A DNA stretch of 64,000 nucleotides from Pseudoalteromonas marina (GTDB taxonomy: Bacteria; Pseudomonadota; Gammaproteobacteria; Enterobacterales; Alteromonadaceae). The notes under the pieces were generated by a model. That model ran no database searches, was not told the origin of the DNA, and worked only from the letters and a program-made list of their open reading frames with translations. Shown one piece after another: positions 55,259 to 64,000 of the stretch. Both the position numbers and the translations under genes were made by a program. The stretch lies in NCBI RefSeq assembly GCF_000238335.3, contig NZ_AHCB03000010.1:143553-207552 (forward strand). The letters are read 5' to 3'. The first letter of the stretch is position 1. Each line of letters starts with the position of its first letter.

Positions 55259-55798
55259 ATGGCGAAACTGCATGAAGTATATAAAGACAAAGTAGTTGCT
55301 GAGCTTCAAGAGAAGTTTGGTTTCAGCTCTGTCATGCAAGTCCCTCAGATCGAAAAGATCACATTAAATATGGGCGTGGGCGAAGCCCTAGCTGACAAGA
55401 AAATTTTAGATCACGCTGTAGCTGATTTAACTGCAATCTCTGGTCAGAAACCTTTAATCACTAAAGCACGTAAATCTGTTGCTGGCTTTAAAGTGCGTGA
55501 AGGCTACCCAATTGGTTGTAAAGTAACCCTACGCGGCGAGCGTATGTGGGACTTTTTTGAGCGTTTGGTATCAATCGCTATCCCACGTATTCGTGACTTC
55601 CGTGGCGTAAGTGCTAAGTCTTTTGATGGACGTGGTAACTACAGCATGGGCGTACGTGAACAAATCATCTTCCCAGAAATCGATTACGATAAAGTAGACC
55701 GTGTACGCGGTATGGATATCACTATCACTACTTCTGCGAAATCTGATGAGGAAGGCCGTGCGTTGTTAGAAGCGTTTAACTTCCCATTTAAGAAATAA
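55259..55798 (+). CDS. rplE: Ribosomal protein uL5
   Basis: 179 residues, starting [11 protein letters not shown]; the open frame extends further upstream but into non-family residues. Seen are [10 protein letters not shown] and [21 protein letters not shown]5 binds 5S rRNA and contacts the P-site tRNA and S13. In E. coli the S8 repressor site of the spc mRNA overlaps the rplE start. Here only a short AACTAT-CT-ATAGTT-like repeat is near, so control by S8 is possible but not shown. Confidence 0.98.
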   Translation: MAKLHEVYKDKVVAELQEKFGFSSVMQVPQIEKITLNMGVGEALADKKILDHAVADLTAISGQKPLITKARKSVAGFKVREGYPIGCKVTLRGERMWDFFERLVSIAIPRIRDFRGVSAKSFDGRGNYSMGVREQIIFPEIDYDKVDRVRGMDITITTSAKSDEEGRALLEAFNFPFKK

Positions 55799-55808
55799 GG
55801 GTAGGGTT

Positions 55809-56114
55809 ATGGCAAAGAATTCTATGAAAGCGCGCGAAGCAAAGCGCACAAAACTAGTTGCTCAGTATGCTGAAAAGCGTGCTGCACTAAAAGCTATCAT
55901 CAGTGATGTTAATACATCTGAAGATGATCGTTGGGACGCGGTACTTAAGCTACAAGCTTTACCTCGTGATTCTAGCCCTGCACGTCAACGTAATCGTTGT
56001 AACATTACGGGCCGCCCACATGGTTTCCTTCGCAAATTCGGCATGAGCCGTATTAAAGTTCGCGAAGCAGCTATGCGCGGTGAAATTCCTGGCCTTAAAA
56101 AGGCTAGCTGGTAA
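55809..56114 (+). CDS. rpsN: Ribosomal protein uS14, zinc-free type
   Basis: 101 residues, the long form without the Cys-X2-Cys zinc ribbon. It has [20 protein letters not shown] and the C-terminal GLKKASW. It lies in the 30S head near the decoding side. It follows rplE by 10 bases. Confidence 0.98.
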   Translation: MAKNSMKAREAKRTKLVAQYAEKRAALKAIISDVNTSEDDRWDAVLKLQALPRDSSPARQRNRCNITGRPHGFLRKFGMSRIKVREAAMRGEIPGLKKASW

Positions 56115-56135
56115 TAGAATCATGGGAGTAAGACT

Positions 56136-56528
56136 ATGAGCTTGCAAGATCCTATCGCGGATTTGTTCACACGTATCCGTAACGGTCAATCAGCGAAGAA
56201 AGTATCTGTAACGATGCCAACTTCAAAGCTGAAAGTAGCATTAGCTAAAGTACTAAAAGACGAAGGTTACATCGTAGACTACGCAGTTAACGGTGAAGTT
56301 AAACCTGAGCTTTCTATCGAGTTGAAGTACTTCGAAGGCAAAGCTGTAATTGAAAATATCCAGCGTGTAAGTCGCCCTGGTTTACGTATCTACAAGAAAC
56401 GTGACGAATTACCGAAGGTAATGGGTGGTCTTGGTATCGCTATCGTATCAACTTCTAAAGGCCTAATGACAGACCGCGCAGCACGTAGTGCTGGTGTTGG
56501 TGGTGAAATCATTGGCTTTGTAGCTTAA
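56136..56528 (+). CDS. rpsH: Ribosomal protein uS8
   Basis: 130 residues, starting [17 protein letters not shown], with the C-terminal [20 protein letters not shown] typical of S8. It binds helix 21 of 16S rRNA and in E. coli represses the spc operon. A GGGAGTAAG site precedes ATG. Confidence 0.98.
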   Translation: MSLQDPIADLFTRIRNGQSAKKVSVTMPTSKLKVALAKVLKDEGYIVDYAVNGEVKPELSIELKYFEGKAVIENIQRVSRPGLRIYKKRDELPKVMGGLGIAIVSTSKGLMTDRAARSAGVGGEIIGFVA

Positions 56529-56541
56529 TCGGAGGGGAACT

Positions 56542-57075
56542 ATGTCTCGCATAGCAAAGGCACCAATTAATGTTCCTGCCGGTGTAGAAGTTACATTGAA
56601 AGGCCAGGAAATCACAGTTAAAGGCAAAAACGGTGAACTTACTCGTACTATCAACGACGCAGTTGAAGTACAAGTTAACGACAACGTTATTACAACTTTA
56701 CCTCGTGAAGGCGTAGCAAATGCATGGGCACAAGCAGGTACTGCTCGCGCTCTAATCAACAACATGGTTGTTGGTACGCATGAAGGTTACGAGAAGAAAC
56801 TTCAGTTAGTAGGCGTTGGTTACCGTGCTGCAGCTAAGGGTAAAGTTTTAGACTTAACACTTGGTTTCTCACACCCAGTTAATTTCGCAGTTCCTGAAGG
56901 AATTACGATTGAAACTCCAAGCCAAACAGAAGTTCTAGTTAAGGGCGTAGATAAGCAGTTAGTTGGTCAAACAGCTGCTAACATTCGTGCATACCGTAAA
57001 CCTGAGCCTTATAAAGGTAAAGGTGTTCGCTATTCAGATGAGAATGTACGCCGTAAAGAGGCTAAGAAGAAGTAA
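56542..57075 (+). CDS. rplF: Ribosomal protein uL6
   Basis: 177 residues, with two similar alpha/beta domains. Seen are [17 protein letters not shown] and the C-terminal [21 protein letters not shown]6 lies near the factor-binding site of 50S. A GGAGG site is present. Confidence 0.98.
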   Translation: MSRIAKAPINVPAGVEVTLKGQEITVKGKNGELTRTINDAVEVQVNDNVITTLPREGVANAWAQAGTARALINNMVVGTHEGYEKKLQLVGVGYRAAAKGKVLDLTLGFSHPVNFAVPEGITIETPSQTEVLVKGVDKQLVGQTAANIRAYRKPEPYKGKGVRYSDENVRRKEAKKK

Positions 57076-57084
57076 GGTAAGACG

Positions 57085-57435
57085 ATGGATAAAAAAACAG
57101 CTCGTCTACGTCGTGCTAAACGCACTCGTAGAAATTATATTGAACAAGGCACAACGCGTCTTGTTATCCACCGCACGCCACGTCACATTTACGCTCAAGT
57201 AATTAATGCTGAGGGTAATGTACTGGCTGCTGCTTCTACTGTTGAGAAGGCTATTAGCGAAACAGTTAAAGGCACCGGTAACGTTGAAGCTGCGCAAGCA
57301 GTTGGCAAAGCGGTTGCTGAACGTGCGGCTGACAAAGGCATCGAAAAGATTGCTTTTGATCGCAGTGGCTTTAAATATCACGGCCGTGTGAAGGCGCTAG
57401 CTGATGCTGCGCGTGAAGCCGGTTTGCAATTCTAG
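57085..57435 (+). CDS. rplR: Ribosomal protein uL18
   Basis: 116 residues. It has [15 protein letters not shown] and [20 protein letters not shown], the L18 signatures. It binds 5S rRNA in the central protuberance with L5. It follows rplF by 9 bases. Confidence 0.98.
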   Translation: MDKKTARLRRAKRTRRNYIEQGTTRLVIHRTPRHIYAQVINAEGNVLAAASTVEKAISETVKGTGNVEAAQAVGKAVAERAADKGIEKIAFDRSGFKYHGRVKALADAAREAGLQF

Positions 57436-57444
57436 GAGTAGACA

Positions 57445-57951
57445 ATGGCTAACGTAGAAGCAAAGCAACAACAGCCTGATCTAGCTGAAAAGCTAATAGC
57501 GGTAAACCGTGTGTCTAAAGTAGTTAAAGGTGGTCGTATCTTTAGCTTTACTGCACTAACTGTAGTTGGTGATGGCGCAGGTAAAGTAGGTTTTGGTTAT
57601 GGTAAAGCACGTGAAGTTCCAGCTGCTATTCAAAAAGCAATGGAAAAAGCACGTCGCAACATGATCAATGTAGACCTAAATGGCAATACATTACAGCATC
57701 CTGTTAAGGGACGTCATGCTGGCTCACTAGTGTTCATGAAACCAGCCTCTGAAGGTACTGGTATCATCGCAGGTGGTGCTATGCGTGCAGTACTAGAAGT
57801 GACTGGTGTTCAGAACGTACTATCTAAATGTTACGGTTCTACTAACCCAATCAACGTAGTACGTGCAACGATTTCGGCTCTTGAGAATATGAATTCTCCA
57901 CAGTCTATCGCTGCAAAACGTGGCCTTCGCGTAGAAGAAATACTGGGGTAA
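57445..57951 (+). CDS. rpsE: Ribosomal protein uS5
   Basis: 168 residues. The N-terminal double-stranded RNA-binding-like domain has [20 protein letters not shown], and the C-terminal domain [17 protein letters not shown]5 affects decoding accuracy and mRNA unwinding. AGGAG precedes ATG. Confidence 0.98.
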   Translation: MANVEAKQQQPDLAEKLIAVNRVSKVVKGGRIFSFTALTVVGDGAGKVGFGYGKAREVPAAIQKAMEKARRNMINVDLNGNTLQHPVKGRHAGSLVFMKPASEGTGIIAGGAMRAVLEVTGVQNVLSKCYGSTNPINVVRATISALENMNSPQSIAAKRGLRVEEILG

Positions 57952-57953
57952 CC

Positions 57954-58136
57954 ATGGCTAATCAAACTGTAAAAGTAACACAAGTAAAAAGCTCTATCGG
58001 TCGTTTACCGAAGCATAAAGCTACATTACGCGGTCTTGGTTTACGTCGTATCAATCACACTGTTGAGTTAGAAGACACAGCATGTGTACGTGGTATGATA
58101 AACAAGGTTTCTTACATGGTTAAGGTAGAGGGTTAA
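57954..58136 (+). CDS. rpmD: Ribosomal protein uL30
   Basis: 60 residues, with [20 protein letters not shown] and the end MVKVEG, as in other gammaproteobacterial L30. It begins 2 bases after the rpsE stop codon. Confidence 0.98.
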   Translation: MANQTVKVTQVKSSIGRLPKHKATLRGLGLRRINHTVELEDTACVRGMINKVSYMVKVEG

Positions 58137-58140
58137 TTTC

Positions 58141-58575
58141 ATGCATTTGAATACACTTTCACCTGCTGCAGGTTCAAAAACTGCCCCTAAACGTGTTGGT
58201 CGTGGTATCGGTTCTGGTCTTGGTAAGACTGGTGGCCGTGGTCACAAAGGTCAAAAGTCACGTTCTGGCGGTAAAGTACGCGTTGGTTTTGAAGGCGGTC
58301 AAATGCCTATGCAACGTCGTCTACCTAAATTTGGTTTCACTTCACGCAAATCGTTAGTATCTGCAGAAGTAAACCTTTTTGAAATCGCTAAAGTTGAAGG
58401 CGATGTGGTAGACCTAAGCGCGTTACAAGCAGCTGGTCTAGTTAAAAAGAACGTTCTTTTCGTTAAAGTTGTTAAATCTGGTGAAGTTTCACGCGCTGTT
58501 ACACTTAAAGGTCTTAAAGCCTCTAAGGGTGCACGCGAAGCTATTGAAGCTGCCGGAGGCAAGGTAGAAGACTAA
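58141..58575 (+). CDS. rplO: Ribosomal protein uL15
   Basis: 144 residues. The Gly-rich basic N-terminal extension ([20 protein letters not shown]) and the [17 protein letters not shown] motif are diagnostic. It is a late 50S assembly protein and is followed by secY as in E. coli. Confidence 0.98.
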   Translation: MHLNTLSPAAGSKTAPKRVGRGIGSGLGKTGGRGHKGQKSRSGGKVRVGFEGGQMPMQRRLPKFGFTSRKSLVSAEVNLFEIAKVEGDVVDLSALQAAGLVKKNVLFVKVVKSGEVSRAVTLKGLKASKGAREAIEAAGGKVED

Positions 58576-58585
58576 GGAAGTACAA

Positions 58586-59914
58586 ATGGCTAAACCAGGT
58601 CAAGATACACAAAGTGCACAAGGTGGGCTTTCGGAATTGAAGCGTCGATTACTCTTCGTATTGGGCGCTATCATAATTTACCGTCTAGGTTCATTTGTGC
58701 CGATCCCTGGGATTGACGCCGCTGTACTTGCCGATTTCTTCGAGCAACAAAAGGGCACCATTGTTGAAATGTTCAACATGTTCAGTGGTGGTGCACTTGA
58801 GCGAGCTTCAGTGTTAGCGCTGGGTATTATGCCGTATATCTCGGCTTCGATTATTACGCAACTATTAACGCATATGTATCCTCCGTTTATAGAGCTTAAG
58901 AAAGAAGGCGAGCAAGGGCGTAAAAAAATTAGCCAGTACACACGCTACGGCACGCTTGTGCTAGCTACTATTCAATCTATCGGTATTGCTACTAGCTTAC
59001 CGGGCATGATGAACGGATTAGTTGTTAATCCGGGTATGGGTTTCTATTTCACCGCTGTGGTGAGCTTAGTAACTGGTACTATGTTCCTTATGTGGTTGGG
59101 TGAACAAATAACAGAACGTGGTATCGGTAACGGTATTTCAGTTCTAATATTTGTTGGTATTGTAGCTAACTTGCCGTCTGCTATTGGTTCGACAGTCGAA
59201 ATGGCGCGCCAAGGTGATTTGAATGTTTTTGTACTACTTATGGTTGCGGTTATAGTATTCGCTGTTACTTATCTTGTAGTGTTTTTCGAACGTGGACAAC
59301 GTCGTATTGTTGTTAACTACGCTAAACGCCAACAAGGTCGTCAAGTATTTGCTGCTCAAAGCACGCATTTACCACTAAAAGTAAACATGGCGGGTGTTAT
59401 TCCACCAATCTTTGCTAGTAGTATAATTCTGTTCCCTGGTACAATTGCTAGCTGGTTCGGCCAAGGTGAAGGTCCTGTCGCTGATGCATTACAAGCTGTT
59501 GCTACAACGTTGACTCCAGGTCAACCCTTGTACTCACTTGTATTAGCTGCGGCAATTATCTTCTTCTGCTTTTTCTATACAGCGTTGGTGTTTAACCCTC
59601 GTGAAACTGCAGATAACCTTAAGAAATCTGGCGCATTTATCCCAGGTATTCGTCCAGGTGAGCAGACATCTAAATACATTGATAAAGTGATGACACGCCT
59701 GACATTGGCAGGTGCTTTGTATATAACCTTTATCTGTCTGGTGCCCGAATTCATGACTATGGCATGGCAAACGCCATTCTATTTCGGCGGTACATCAATT
59801 TTGATTATCGTTGTTGTAATCATGGACTTTATGGCACAAGTACAGACTCACCTGATGTCTCATCAGTATGATTCTGTGCTGAAAAAAGCGAACCTTAAAG
59901 GCTACGGTCGATAA
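58586..59914 (+). CDS. secY: Protein translocase subunit SecY
   Basis: 442 residues with ten membrane helices, starting near [20 protein letters not shown]. Seen are [15 protein letters not shown] (helix 2, plug region), [15 protein letters not shown], and [15 protein letters not shown] in helix 7. The C-terminus is [13 protein letters not shown]. SecY is the channel of the general secretion system. It follows rplO by 10 bases in the spc operon. Confidence 0.98.
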   Translation: MAKPGQDTQSAQGGLSELKRRLLFVLGAIIIYRLGSFVPIPGIDAAVLADFFEQQKGTIVEMFNMFSGGALERASVLALGIMPYISASIITQLLTHMYPPFIELKKEGEQGRKKISQYTRYGTLVLATIQSIGIATSLPGMMNGLVVNPGMGFYFTAVVSLVTGTMFLMWLGEQITERGIGNGISVLIFVGIVANLPSAIGSTVEMARQGDLNVFVLLMVAVIVFAVTYLVVFFERGQRRIVVNYAKRQQGRQVFAAQSTHLPLKVNMAGVIPPIFASSIILFPGTIASWFGQGEGPVADALQAVATTLTPGQPLYSLVLAAAIIFFCFFYTALVFNPRETADNLKKSGAFIPGIRPGEQTSKYIDKVMTRLTLAGALYITFICLVPEFMTMAWQTPFYFGGTSILIIVVVIMDFMAQVQTHLMSHQYDSVLKKANLKGYGR

Positions 59915-59936
59915 GGTCAGTTTACGGAGTTGAGCA

Positions 59937-60050
59937 ATGAAAGTACGTGCTTCCGTTAAGAAAATATGCCGTAACTGTAAAGTTATTAAACGTGCTGGTG
60001 TAGTACGCGTAATTTGCAGTGAGCCTAAGCATAAGCAAAGGCAAGGCTAA
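59937..60050 (+). CDS. rpmJ: Ribosomal protein bL36
   Basis: 37 residues, [20 protein letters not shown] onward to KHKQRQG. The four zinc ligands are present (C11, C14, C27, H32), so it is the zinc-ribbon form. It is 22 bases after secY with GGAG. It is the last gene of the spc operon; a terminator-like hairpin follows. Confidence 0.97.
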   Translation: MKVRASVKKICRNCKVIKRAGVVRVICSEPKHKQRQG

Positions 60051-60063
60051 GTAAACAGTCGTG

Positions 60064-60092
60064 CAGGCTGAGATTTCTCGGCCTGTGTTTTT
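60064..60092 (+). terminator. Hairpin between spc and alpha operons
   Basis: CAGGCTGAG and CTCGGCCTG form a 9-base stem with one G-U pair around ATTT, followed by TGTTTTT. It likely gives partial termination between rpmJ and rpsM. Confidence 0.75.
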
Positions 60093-60100
60093 AGTAGTGA

Positions 60101-60180
60101 TTTGGTCTTCGTTTGAGTATCCTTACGGGCTTTTCAAACTTTTGATTACCAAATTCGAATATAGGAGATGTGTTAGTGGC
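60101..60180 (+). ncRNA. Alpha-operon leader (S4-binding ribosome site pseudoknot)
   Basis: The segment TTTGAGTATCCTTACGGGCT, followed by TTTTCAA and a GGAG site before the GTG start of rpsM, matches the E. coli alpha-operon leader as I remember it (TTTGAGTATCCTGAAAACGGGCTTTTC). In E. coli S4 binds a nested pseudoknot here and blocks translation of rpsM. The position and the conserved core support the same autoregulation; pairing was not computed. Confidence 0.75.
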
Positions 60181-60532
60181 CCGTATTGCTGGCATTAACG
60201 TCCCTGATCATAAACATGCAGTTATTGGTTTAACAGCTATTTATGGCATAGGTAAGACTCGCTCTAAGGCTATCTTAGCAGCGACTGGTATCGCCGAGAC
60301 CACAAAAATCGGTGAACTTTCTGACGAAACACTTGACGTACTGCGTGATGCAGTTGGCAAGTACACTGTTGAAGGTGACCTTCGTCGTGAAGTTACATTA
60401 AATATCAAGCGCCTTATGGACCTTGGTTGTTACCGTGGCCTACGTCACCGTCGCTCTTTACCACTACGTGGTCAAAGAACTAAGACTAACGCGCGTACCC
60501 GTAAGGGTCCTCGTAAGCCTATTAAGCGATAA
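60176..60532 (+). CDS. rpsM: Ribosomal protein uS13
   Basis: 118 residues, starting at GTG 60176 ([19 protein letters not shown]). AGGAG lies 8 bases before it. GTG is also the start of E. coli rpsM and belongs to the S4-controlled initiation region. Seen are [12 protein letters not shown] and the end [13 protein letters not shown]13 contacts L5 and L31 across the subunit bridge. Confidence 0.97.
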
Positions 60533-60544
60533 GGGGATAGTATT

Positions 60545-60931
60545 ATGGCTAAGACACCAATTCGTCGTAAAAAGGTTAAAAAACAAGTTGCTGATGGTAT
60601 GGCTCATGTTCATGCTTCTTTCAACAACACTATTGTAACGATTACCGACCGTCAAGGTAATGCACTATCATGGGCTACTGCCGGTGGTTCAGGTTTCCGT
60701 GGTTCACGTAAATCTACACCATTTGCTGCTCAGGTTGCTGCAGAGCGTGCAGGTACTGCTGCTCAAGAATACGGTTTAAAAAATCTAGAAGTTTTCATCA
60801 AAGGTCCAGGTCCAGGTCGTGAATCTGCTGTACGTGCTTTGAATGCTGCTGGTTACCGTATTACAAACATTACTGACGTGACGCCAATACCACATAATGG
60901 TTGTCGTCCACCGAAGAAACGTCGCGTTTAA
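60545..60931 (+). CDS. rpsK: Ribosomal protein uS11
   Basis: 128 residues. It has [35 protein letters not shown] and the C-terminal [12 protein letters not shown]. It is part of the 30S platform that contacts the mRNA Shine-Dalgarno helix. Confidence 0.98.
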
Positions 60932-60952
60932 CAATAGGTTAGGAGAAATAAC

Positions 60953-61573
60953 ATGGCAAGATATTTGGGCCCTAAGCTCAAGCTGAGTCGTCGTGAAGGT
61001 ACTGACCTGTTCCTTAAGAGCGGCGTAAGAGCTATCGACTCTAAGTGTAAACTTGAGACTGCACCTGGTCAGCACGGCGCTCGTAAAGGTCGTCTATCTG
61101 ATTACGGTTTACAATTACGTGAAAAGCAAAAAGTACGTCGTATCTACGGTGTATTAGAAAAGCAATTCCGTAACTACTATAAAGAAGCTGCTCGCCTTAA
61201 AGGTAATACAGGTGAAAACTTGTTACAGCTTTTAGAGCAACGTTTAGACAATGTTGTATATCGCATGGGTTTTGCTAGCACACGCGCTGAAGCTCGTCAG
61301 TTAGTAAGCCATAAAGCGATTCTAGTTAATGGTCGTGTTGTGAACATTCCTTCATACGTAATTACTCCAGAAGATACTGTAGTAATCCGTGAGAAGTCTA
61401 AGACACAAGCACGTATCATCGCTGCTCTAGAGTTGGCTGAGCAACGTGAAAAGCCGACTTGGGTTGAAGTTGACGGTAAGAAATTGGAAGGCAGCTTTAA
61501 GCGTCTACCTGAGCGTTCAGACCTGTCTGCGGACATTAATGAACAACTAATCGTCGAACTTTACTCTAAGTAA
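60953..61573 (+). CDS. rpsD: Ribosomal protein uS4
   Basis: 206 residues, starting [19 protein letters not shown]. The S4 RNA-binding domain (about 95-160) has [20 protein letters not shown]. It starts 30S assembly and in E. coli represses the alpha operon through the leader before rpsM. Confidence 0.98.
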   Translation: MARYLGPKLKLSRREGTDLFLKSGVRAIDSKCKLETAPGQHGARKGRLSDYGLQLREKQKVRRIYGVLEKQFRNYYKEAARLKGNTGENLLQLLEQRLDNVVYRMGFASTRAEARQLVSHKAILVNGRVVNIPSYVITPEDTVVIREKSKTQARIIAALELAEQREKPTWVEVDGKKLEGSFKRLPERSDLSADINEQLIVELYSK

Positions 61574-61597
61574 AGTTAAGAGTTAAGAGAGGATAAA

Positions 61598-62584
61598 ATG
61601 CAGGGTTCTGTTACAGAATTTCTAAAACCAAGGTTAGTCGACATCGACGCTATAAACCCAACGCGTTCTAAAATAGTTTTAGAGCCATTAGAGCGTGGCT
61701 TTGGTCACACTCTGGGTAATGCTTTACGCCGTATATTACTTTCATCTATGCCTGGATGTGCAGTAACTGAAGTAGAAATCGACGGTGTATTACATGAGTA
61801 CAGCGCGAAAGAAGGCGTTCAAGAAGACATCATTGAAATACTATTAAACCTTAAAGGTTTAGCAGTAACGTTAGAAGGCAAAGATGAAGTTTTTCTGACC
61901 CTGACTAAATCTGGTGTAGGCCCTGTTACTGCGGCTGATATTCAGCACGATGGCGATGTAACAATTGCTAATCCAGATCACGTTATCTGTAATTTAACTA
62001 CAGGTAACAGCGAGATCAGCATGCGTATTCGTGTTGAGCGCGGTCGTGGTTATGTGCCGGCATCTAGTCGTTTATCCTCTGATGACGATGAGCGTCCAAT
62101 TGGTAGATTGTTGCTTGATGCATCATTCAGCCCAGTTGAACGTATTGCGTACTCGGTTGAATCAGCTCGAGTTGAGCAACGTACAGATTTAGACAAATTA
62201 ATCATTGATATGGAAACAAACGGTACATTAGATCCTGAAGAAGCGATCCGCCGTGCGTCTACTATCTTAGCTGAGCAATTAGATGCATTCGTAGATTTAC
62301 GCGATGTAACTGAGCCAGAAGAGAAAGAAGAGAAACCAGAATTCGATCCTATTCTGCTTCGTCCAGTCGATGATCTTGAACTAACAGTACGCTCAGCAAA
62401 TTGTTTGAAAGCCGAGCAAATTCAATATATCGGTGATTTAGTTCAGCGCACTGAGGTTGAGCTTCTTAAAACGCCTAATCTAGGTAAGAAGTCTCTAACT
62501 GAAATTAAAGACGTGCTAGCTTCACGTGGTCTTTCTCTAGGTATGCGCCTAGAAAACTGGCCACCTGCAAGTTTAGCTGAATAA
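61598..62584 (+). CDS. rpoA: RNA polymerase alpha subunit
   Basis: 328 residues. The N-terminal domain has [20 protein letters not shown] for dimer formation. The C-terminal domain (about 250-325, [19 protein letters not shown] then [16 protein letters not shown]) binds UP elements and activators. It follows rpsD in the alpha operon with GAGAGGA before ATG. Confidence 0.98.
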   Translation: MQGSVTEFLKPRLVDIDAINPTRSKIVLEPLERGFGHTLGNALRRILLSSMPGCAVTEVEIDGVLHEYSAKEGVQEDIIEILLNLKGLAVTLEGKDEVFLTLTKSGVGPVTAADIQHDGDVTIANPDHVICNLTTGNSEISMRIRVERGRGYVPASSRLSSDDDERPIGRLLLDASFSPVERIAYSVESARVEQRTDLDKLIIDMETNGTLDPEEAIRRASTILAEQLDAFVDLRDVTEPEEKEEKPEFDPILLRPVDDLELTVRSANCLKAEQIQYIGDLVQRTEVELLKTPNLGKKSLTEIKDVLASRGLSLGMRLENWPPASLAE

Positions 62585-62623
62585 TCTAAATCACTATATT
62601 AGTTTAGTTAGAAGGATAGGGTC

Positions 62624-63025
62624 ATGCGCCATCGTAAGAGTGGTCGTCAATTAAACCGTAACAGTAGCCATCGTAAAGCGATGTTCAGCAATATGGCAGG
62701 TTCTTTGGTGAAACATGAAATCATCAAAACTACTTTGCCAAAAGCGAAAGAGTTACGTCGTGTAATTGAACCTTTAATCACACTGGCTAAGACTGACAGT
62801 GTAGCAAACCGCCGTTTAGCGTTTGCTCGCACACGCGACAATGAAGTTGTTGGTAAATTATTCAGTGAAATCGGTCCACGTAACGCGGATCGTCCAGGTG
62901 GTTACACTCGTATTCTTAAGTGTGGCTTCCGTACTGGTGATAATGCACCAATGGCTTATATTGAACTAGTTGGTCGCCCAGCGACTAGCGAAGAAGTTCA
63001 AGAAGACGCACAGTCTGCAGAGTAA
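62624..63025 (+). CDS. rplQ: Ribosomal protein bL17
   Basis: 133 residues, starting [20 protein letters not shown], with [20 protein letters not shown] and the C-terminal [20 protein letters not shown]. It is the last gene of the alpha operon, followed by a strong terminator. Confidence 0.98.
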   Translation: MRHRKSGRQLNRNSSHRKAMFSNMAGSLVKHEIIKTTLPKAKELRRVIEPLITLAKTDSVANRRLAFARTRDNEVVGKLFSEIGPRNADRPGGYTRILKCGFRTGDNAPMAYIELVGRPATSEEVQEDAQSAE

Positions 63026-63040
63026 GTCTTAAAGAAACCT

Positions 63041-63067
63041 AAAAGCCGAGCTTATGCTCGGCTTTTT
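63041..63067 (+). terminator. Terminator of the alpha operon
   Basis: AGCCGAGC and GCTCGGCT form an 8-base stem around TTAT, followed by TTTT. It lies 19 bases after the rplQ stop codon. Confidence 0.92.
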
Positions 63068-63110
63068 AATGCCTGGAAATTATCAATAAAATTTCTGCAT
63101 TACTATATTT

Positions 63111-63671
63111 ACCTATTACCTATTACCTATTACCTATTACCTATTACCTATTACCTATTACCTATTACCTATTACCTATTACCTATTACCTATTACCTAT
63201 TACCTATTACCTATTACCTATTACCTATTACCTATTACCTATTACCTATTACCTATTACCTATTACCTATTACCTATTACCTATTACCTATTACCTATTA
63301 CCTATTACCTATTACCTATTACCTATTACCTATTACCTATTACCTATTACCTATTACCTATTACCTATTACCTATTACCTATTACCTATTACCTATTACC
63401 TATTACCTATTACCTATTACCTATTACCTATTACCTATTACCTATTACCTATTACCTATTACCTATTACCTATTACCTATTACCTATTACCTATTACCTA
63501 TTACCTATTACCTATTACCTATTACCTATTACCTATTACCTATTACCTATTACCTATTACCTATTACCTATTACCTATTACCTATTACCTATTACCTATT
63601 ACCTATTACCTATTACCTATTACCTATTACCTATTACCTATTACCTATTACCTATTACCTATTACCTATTA
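63111..63671. repeat. Perfect heptamer tandem repeat, 80 copies of ACCTATT
   Basis: From 63111 to 63671 the sequence is a 7-base unit repeated 80 times plus one base. I checked the phase at the start of each 60-base line and found no break. Degenerate half copies flank it (TATTTACC on the left, GCTATTTACC on the right). The plus strand has no G at all, so the minus strand is (AATAGGT)n with GG doublets. All three plus-strand frames are open (they encode the same Thr-Tyr-Tyr-Leu-Leu-Pro-Ile cycle) but contain no ATG, GTG or TTG. All minus-strand frames have stops. It lies between the rplQ terminator and an rRNA-type promoter. Confidence 0.97.
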
Positions 63672-63965
63672 GCTATTTACCACTAATCTGTAGTCATCTA
63701 CAACACGGCTCTATTTCATTAATGATTTAGCTAAGTGAGTAGCATTACTATAAAAACGGTAACGTTACACCAAGAAAAAATCATAAGCTAAAAAGGTTGT
63801 CACCATAATTACCTTTCAAATAAGCACTAGAAAGATATTTATCATCATACACTTAGTAAAATGGCGTTATTAGATAAATAAAGCTTACTATTAGTTGTGT
63901 TTTTGAGCGTTTAGCTCAAATACTCATCGAACAGCATGTTTTTTCAAGTTTTCTTCAAAAAAGGG
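63672..63965. other. Gene-free stretch between heptamer array and rRNA-type promoter
   Basis: About 290 bases, AT-rich, with no supported open frame. An inverted repeat TTTGAGC-GTTTA-GCTCAAA (63903-63921) and A/T tracts (63940-63962) lie just before the promoter. In rRNA operons such regions hold Fis sites and an UP element, but no site can be named with confidence. Confidence 0.55.
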
Positions 63966-63993
63966 TTGATCTGTTTTCGGATCTCCCTATAAT
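63966..63993 (+). promoter_or_regulatory. rRNA operon P1-type promoter at the window edge
   Basis: TTGATC (-35), 16 bases, TATAAT (-10), then GCGACCC. The block CTCCCTATAATGCG matches the E. coli rrn P1 text (CTCCCTATAATGCGCCACC) as I remember it. The 16-base spacer and the GC-rich discriminator are typical of promoters under stringent and growth-rate control. A/T tracts upstream could serve as an UP element for the alpha C-terminal domain. Transcription would start near 64000, so the rRNA genes would lie outside the window. Confidence 0.85.
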
Positions 63994-64000
63994 GCGACCC

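Noticed and set aside
63111..63671. CRISPR-like or telomere-like array
   Set aside because: There are no spacers and the unit is only 7 bases, so it is not CRISPR. The GG-containing strand resembles telomere repeats, but the array is internal and followed by a promoter, so chromosome ends are not suggested.

Overview
The window reads as chromosomal DNA of a marine gammaproteobacterium of the order Alteromonadales, most likely Pseudoalteromonas. This is inferred from the AT-rich base composition, the protein sequences (SpeA, SpeE, ribosomal proteins, TonB receptor, TorF-type porin) and an enterobacterial-like spc/alpha ribosomal protein cluster. No database search was possible, so the genus is an inference.

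Left part (1-6.7 kb): accessory DNA. It opens inside a very large Rhs/YD-repeat protein whose C-terminal tip is a peptidoglycan amidase-like domain. A small membrane-anchored protein overlaps its stop codon and is a candidate immunity partner. Next come a foldback-rich intergenic stretch, an ORFan on the minus strand, repeated GGGTC-N3-TCTTG motifs and the stump of a REP-associated (IS200-like) transposase gene.

Middle part (6.7-54.3 kb): metabolic and envelope genes. There is an alpha-glucan module: a GH97 alpha-glucosidase, and 15 kb away a TonB-dependent receptor followed by a lipoprotein pullulanase. The GH97 and receptor genes share the 13-base motif CATACGTATTCAT upstream. Other groups are a cupredoxin-like protein, an outer membrane protein and a chemoreceptor; the polyamine genes speE and speA; two PlsC-type acyltransferases followed by a MscS channel; a chromate-type transporter; an OmpA-like lipoprotein; an MsbA-like ABC exporter; a persulfide-sensor-like ArsR regulator with an RND pump, divergent from DUF2892 and rhodanese genes; an ABC ATPase with a permease/M1-peptidase fusion; two Bor-like lipoproteins; a MacAB-like efflux operon with a Yip1 protein; a TorF-type porin; several unrecognised genes; and an AsmA protein.

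Right part (54.5-63.1 kb): the complete spc operon (rplN to rpmJ) and alpha operon (rpsM to rplQ), with a recognisable S4-responsive alpha-operon leader. The S10 operon that normally precedes spc is not there: an AsmA gene and a strong hairpin occupy its place.

End (63.1-64 kb): after the rplQ terminator there is an uninterrupted array of 80 perfect copies of the heptamer ACCTATT (561 bases). About 320 bases later the window ends exactly on a sequence that looks like an rRNA operon P1 promoter (TTGATC, 16 bases, TATAAT, GC-rich discriminator), so an rRNA operon probably starts just beyond the edge. The heptamer array is the most unusual feature of the window; the Rhs-amidase toxin with its candidate immunity gene is second.
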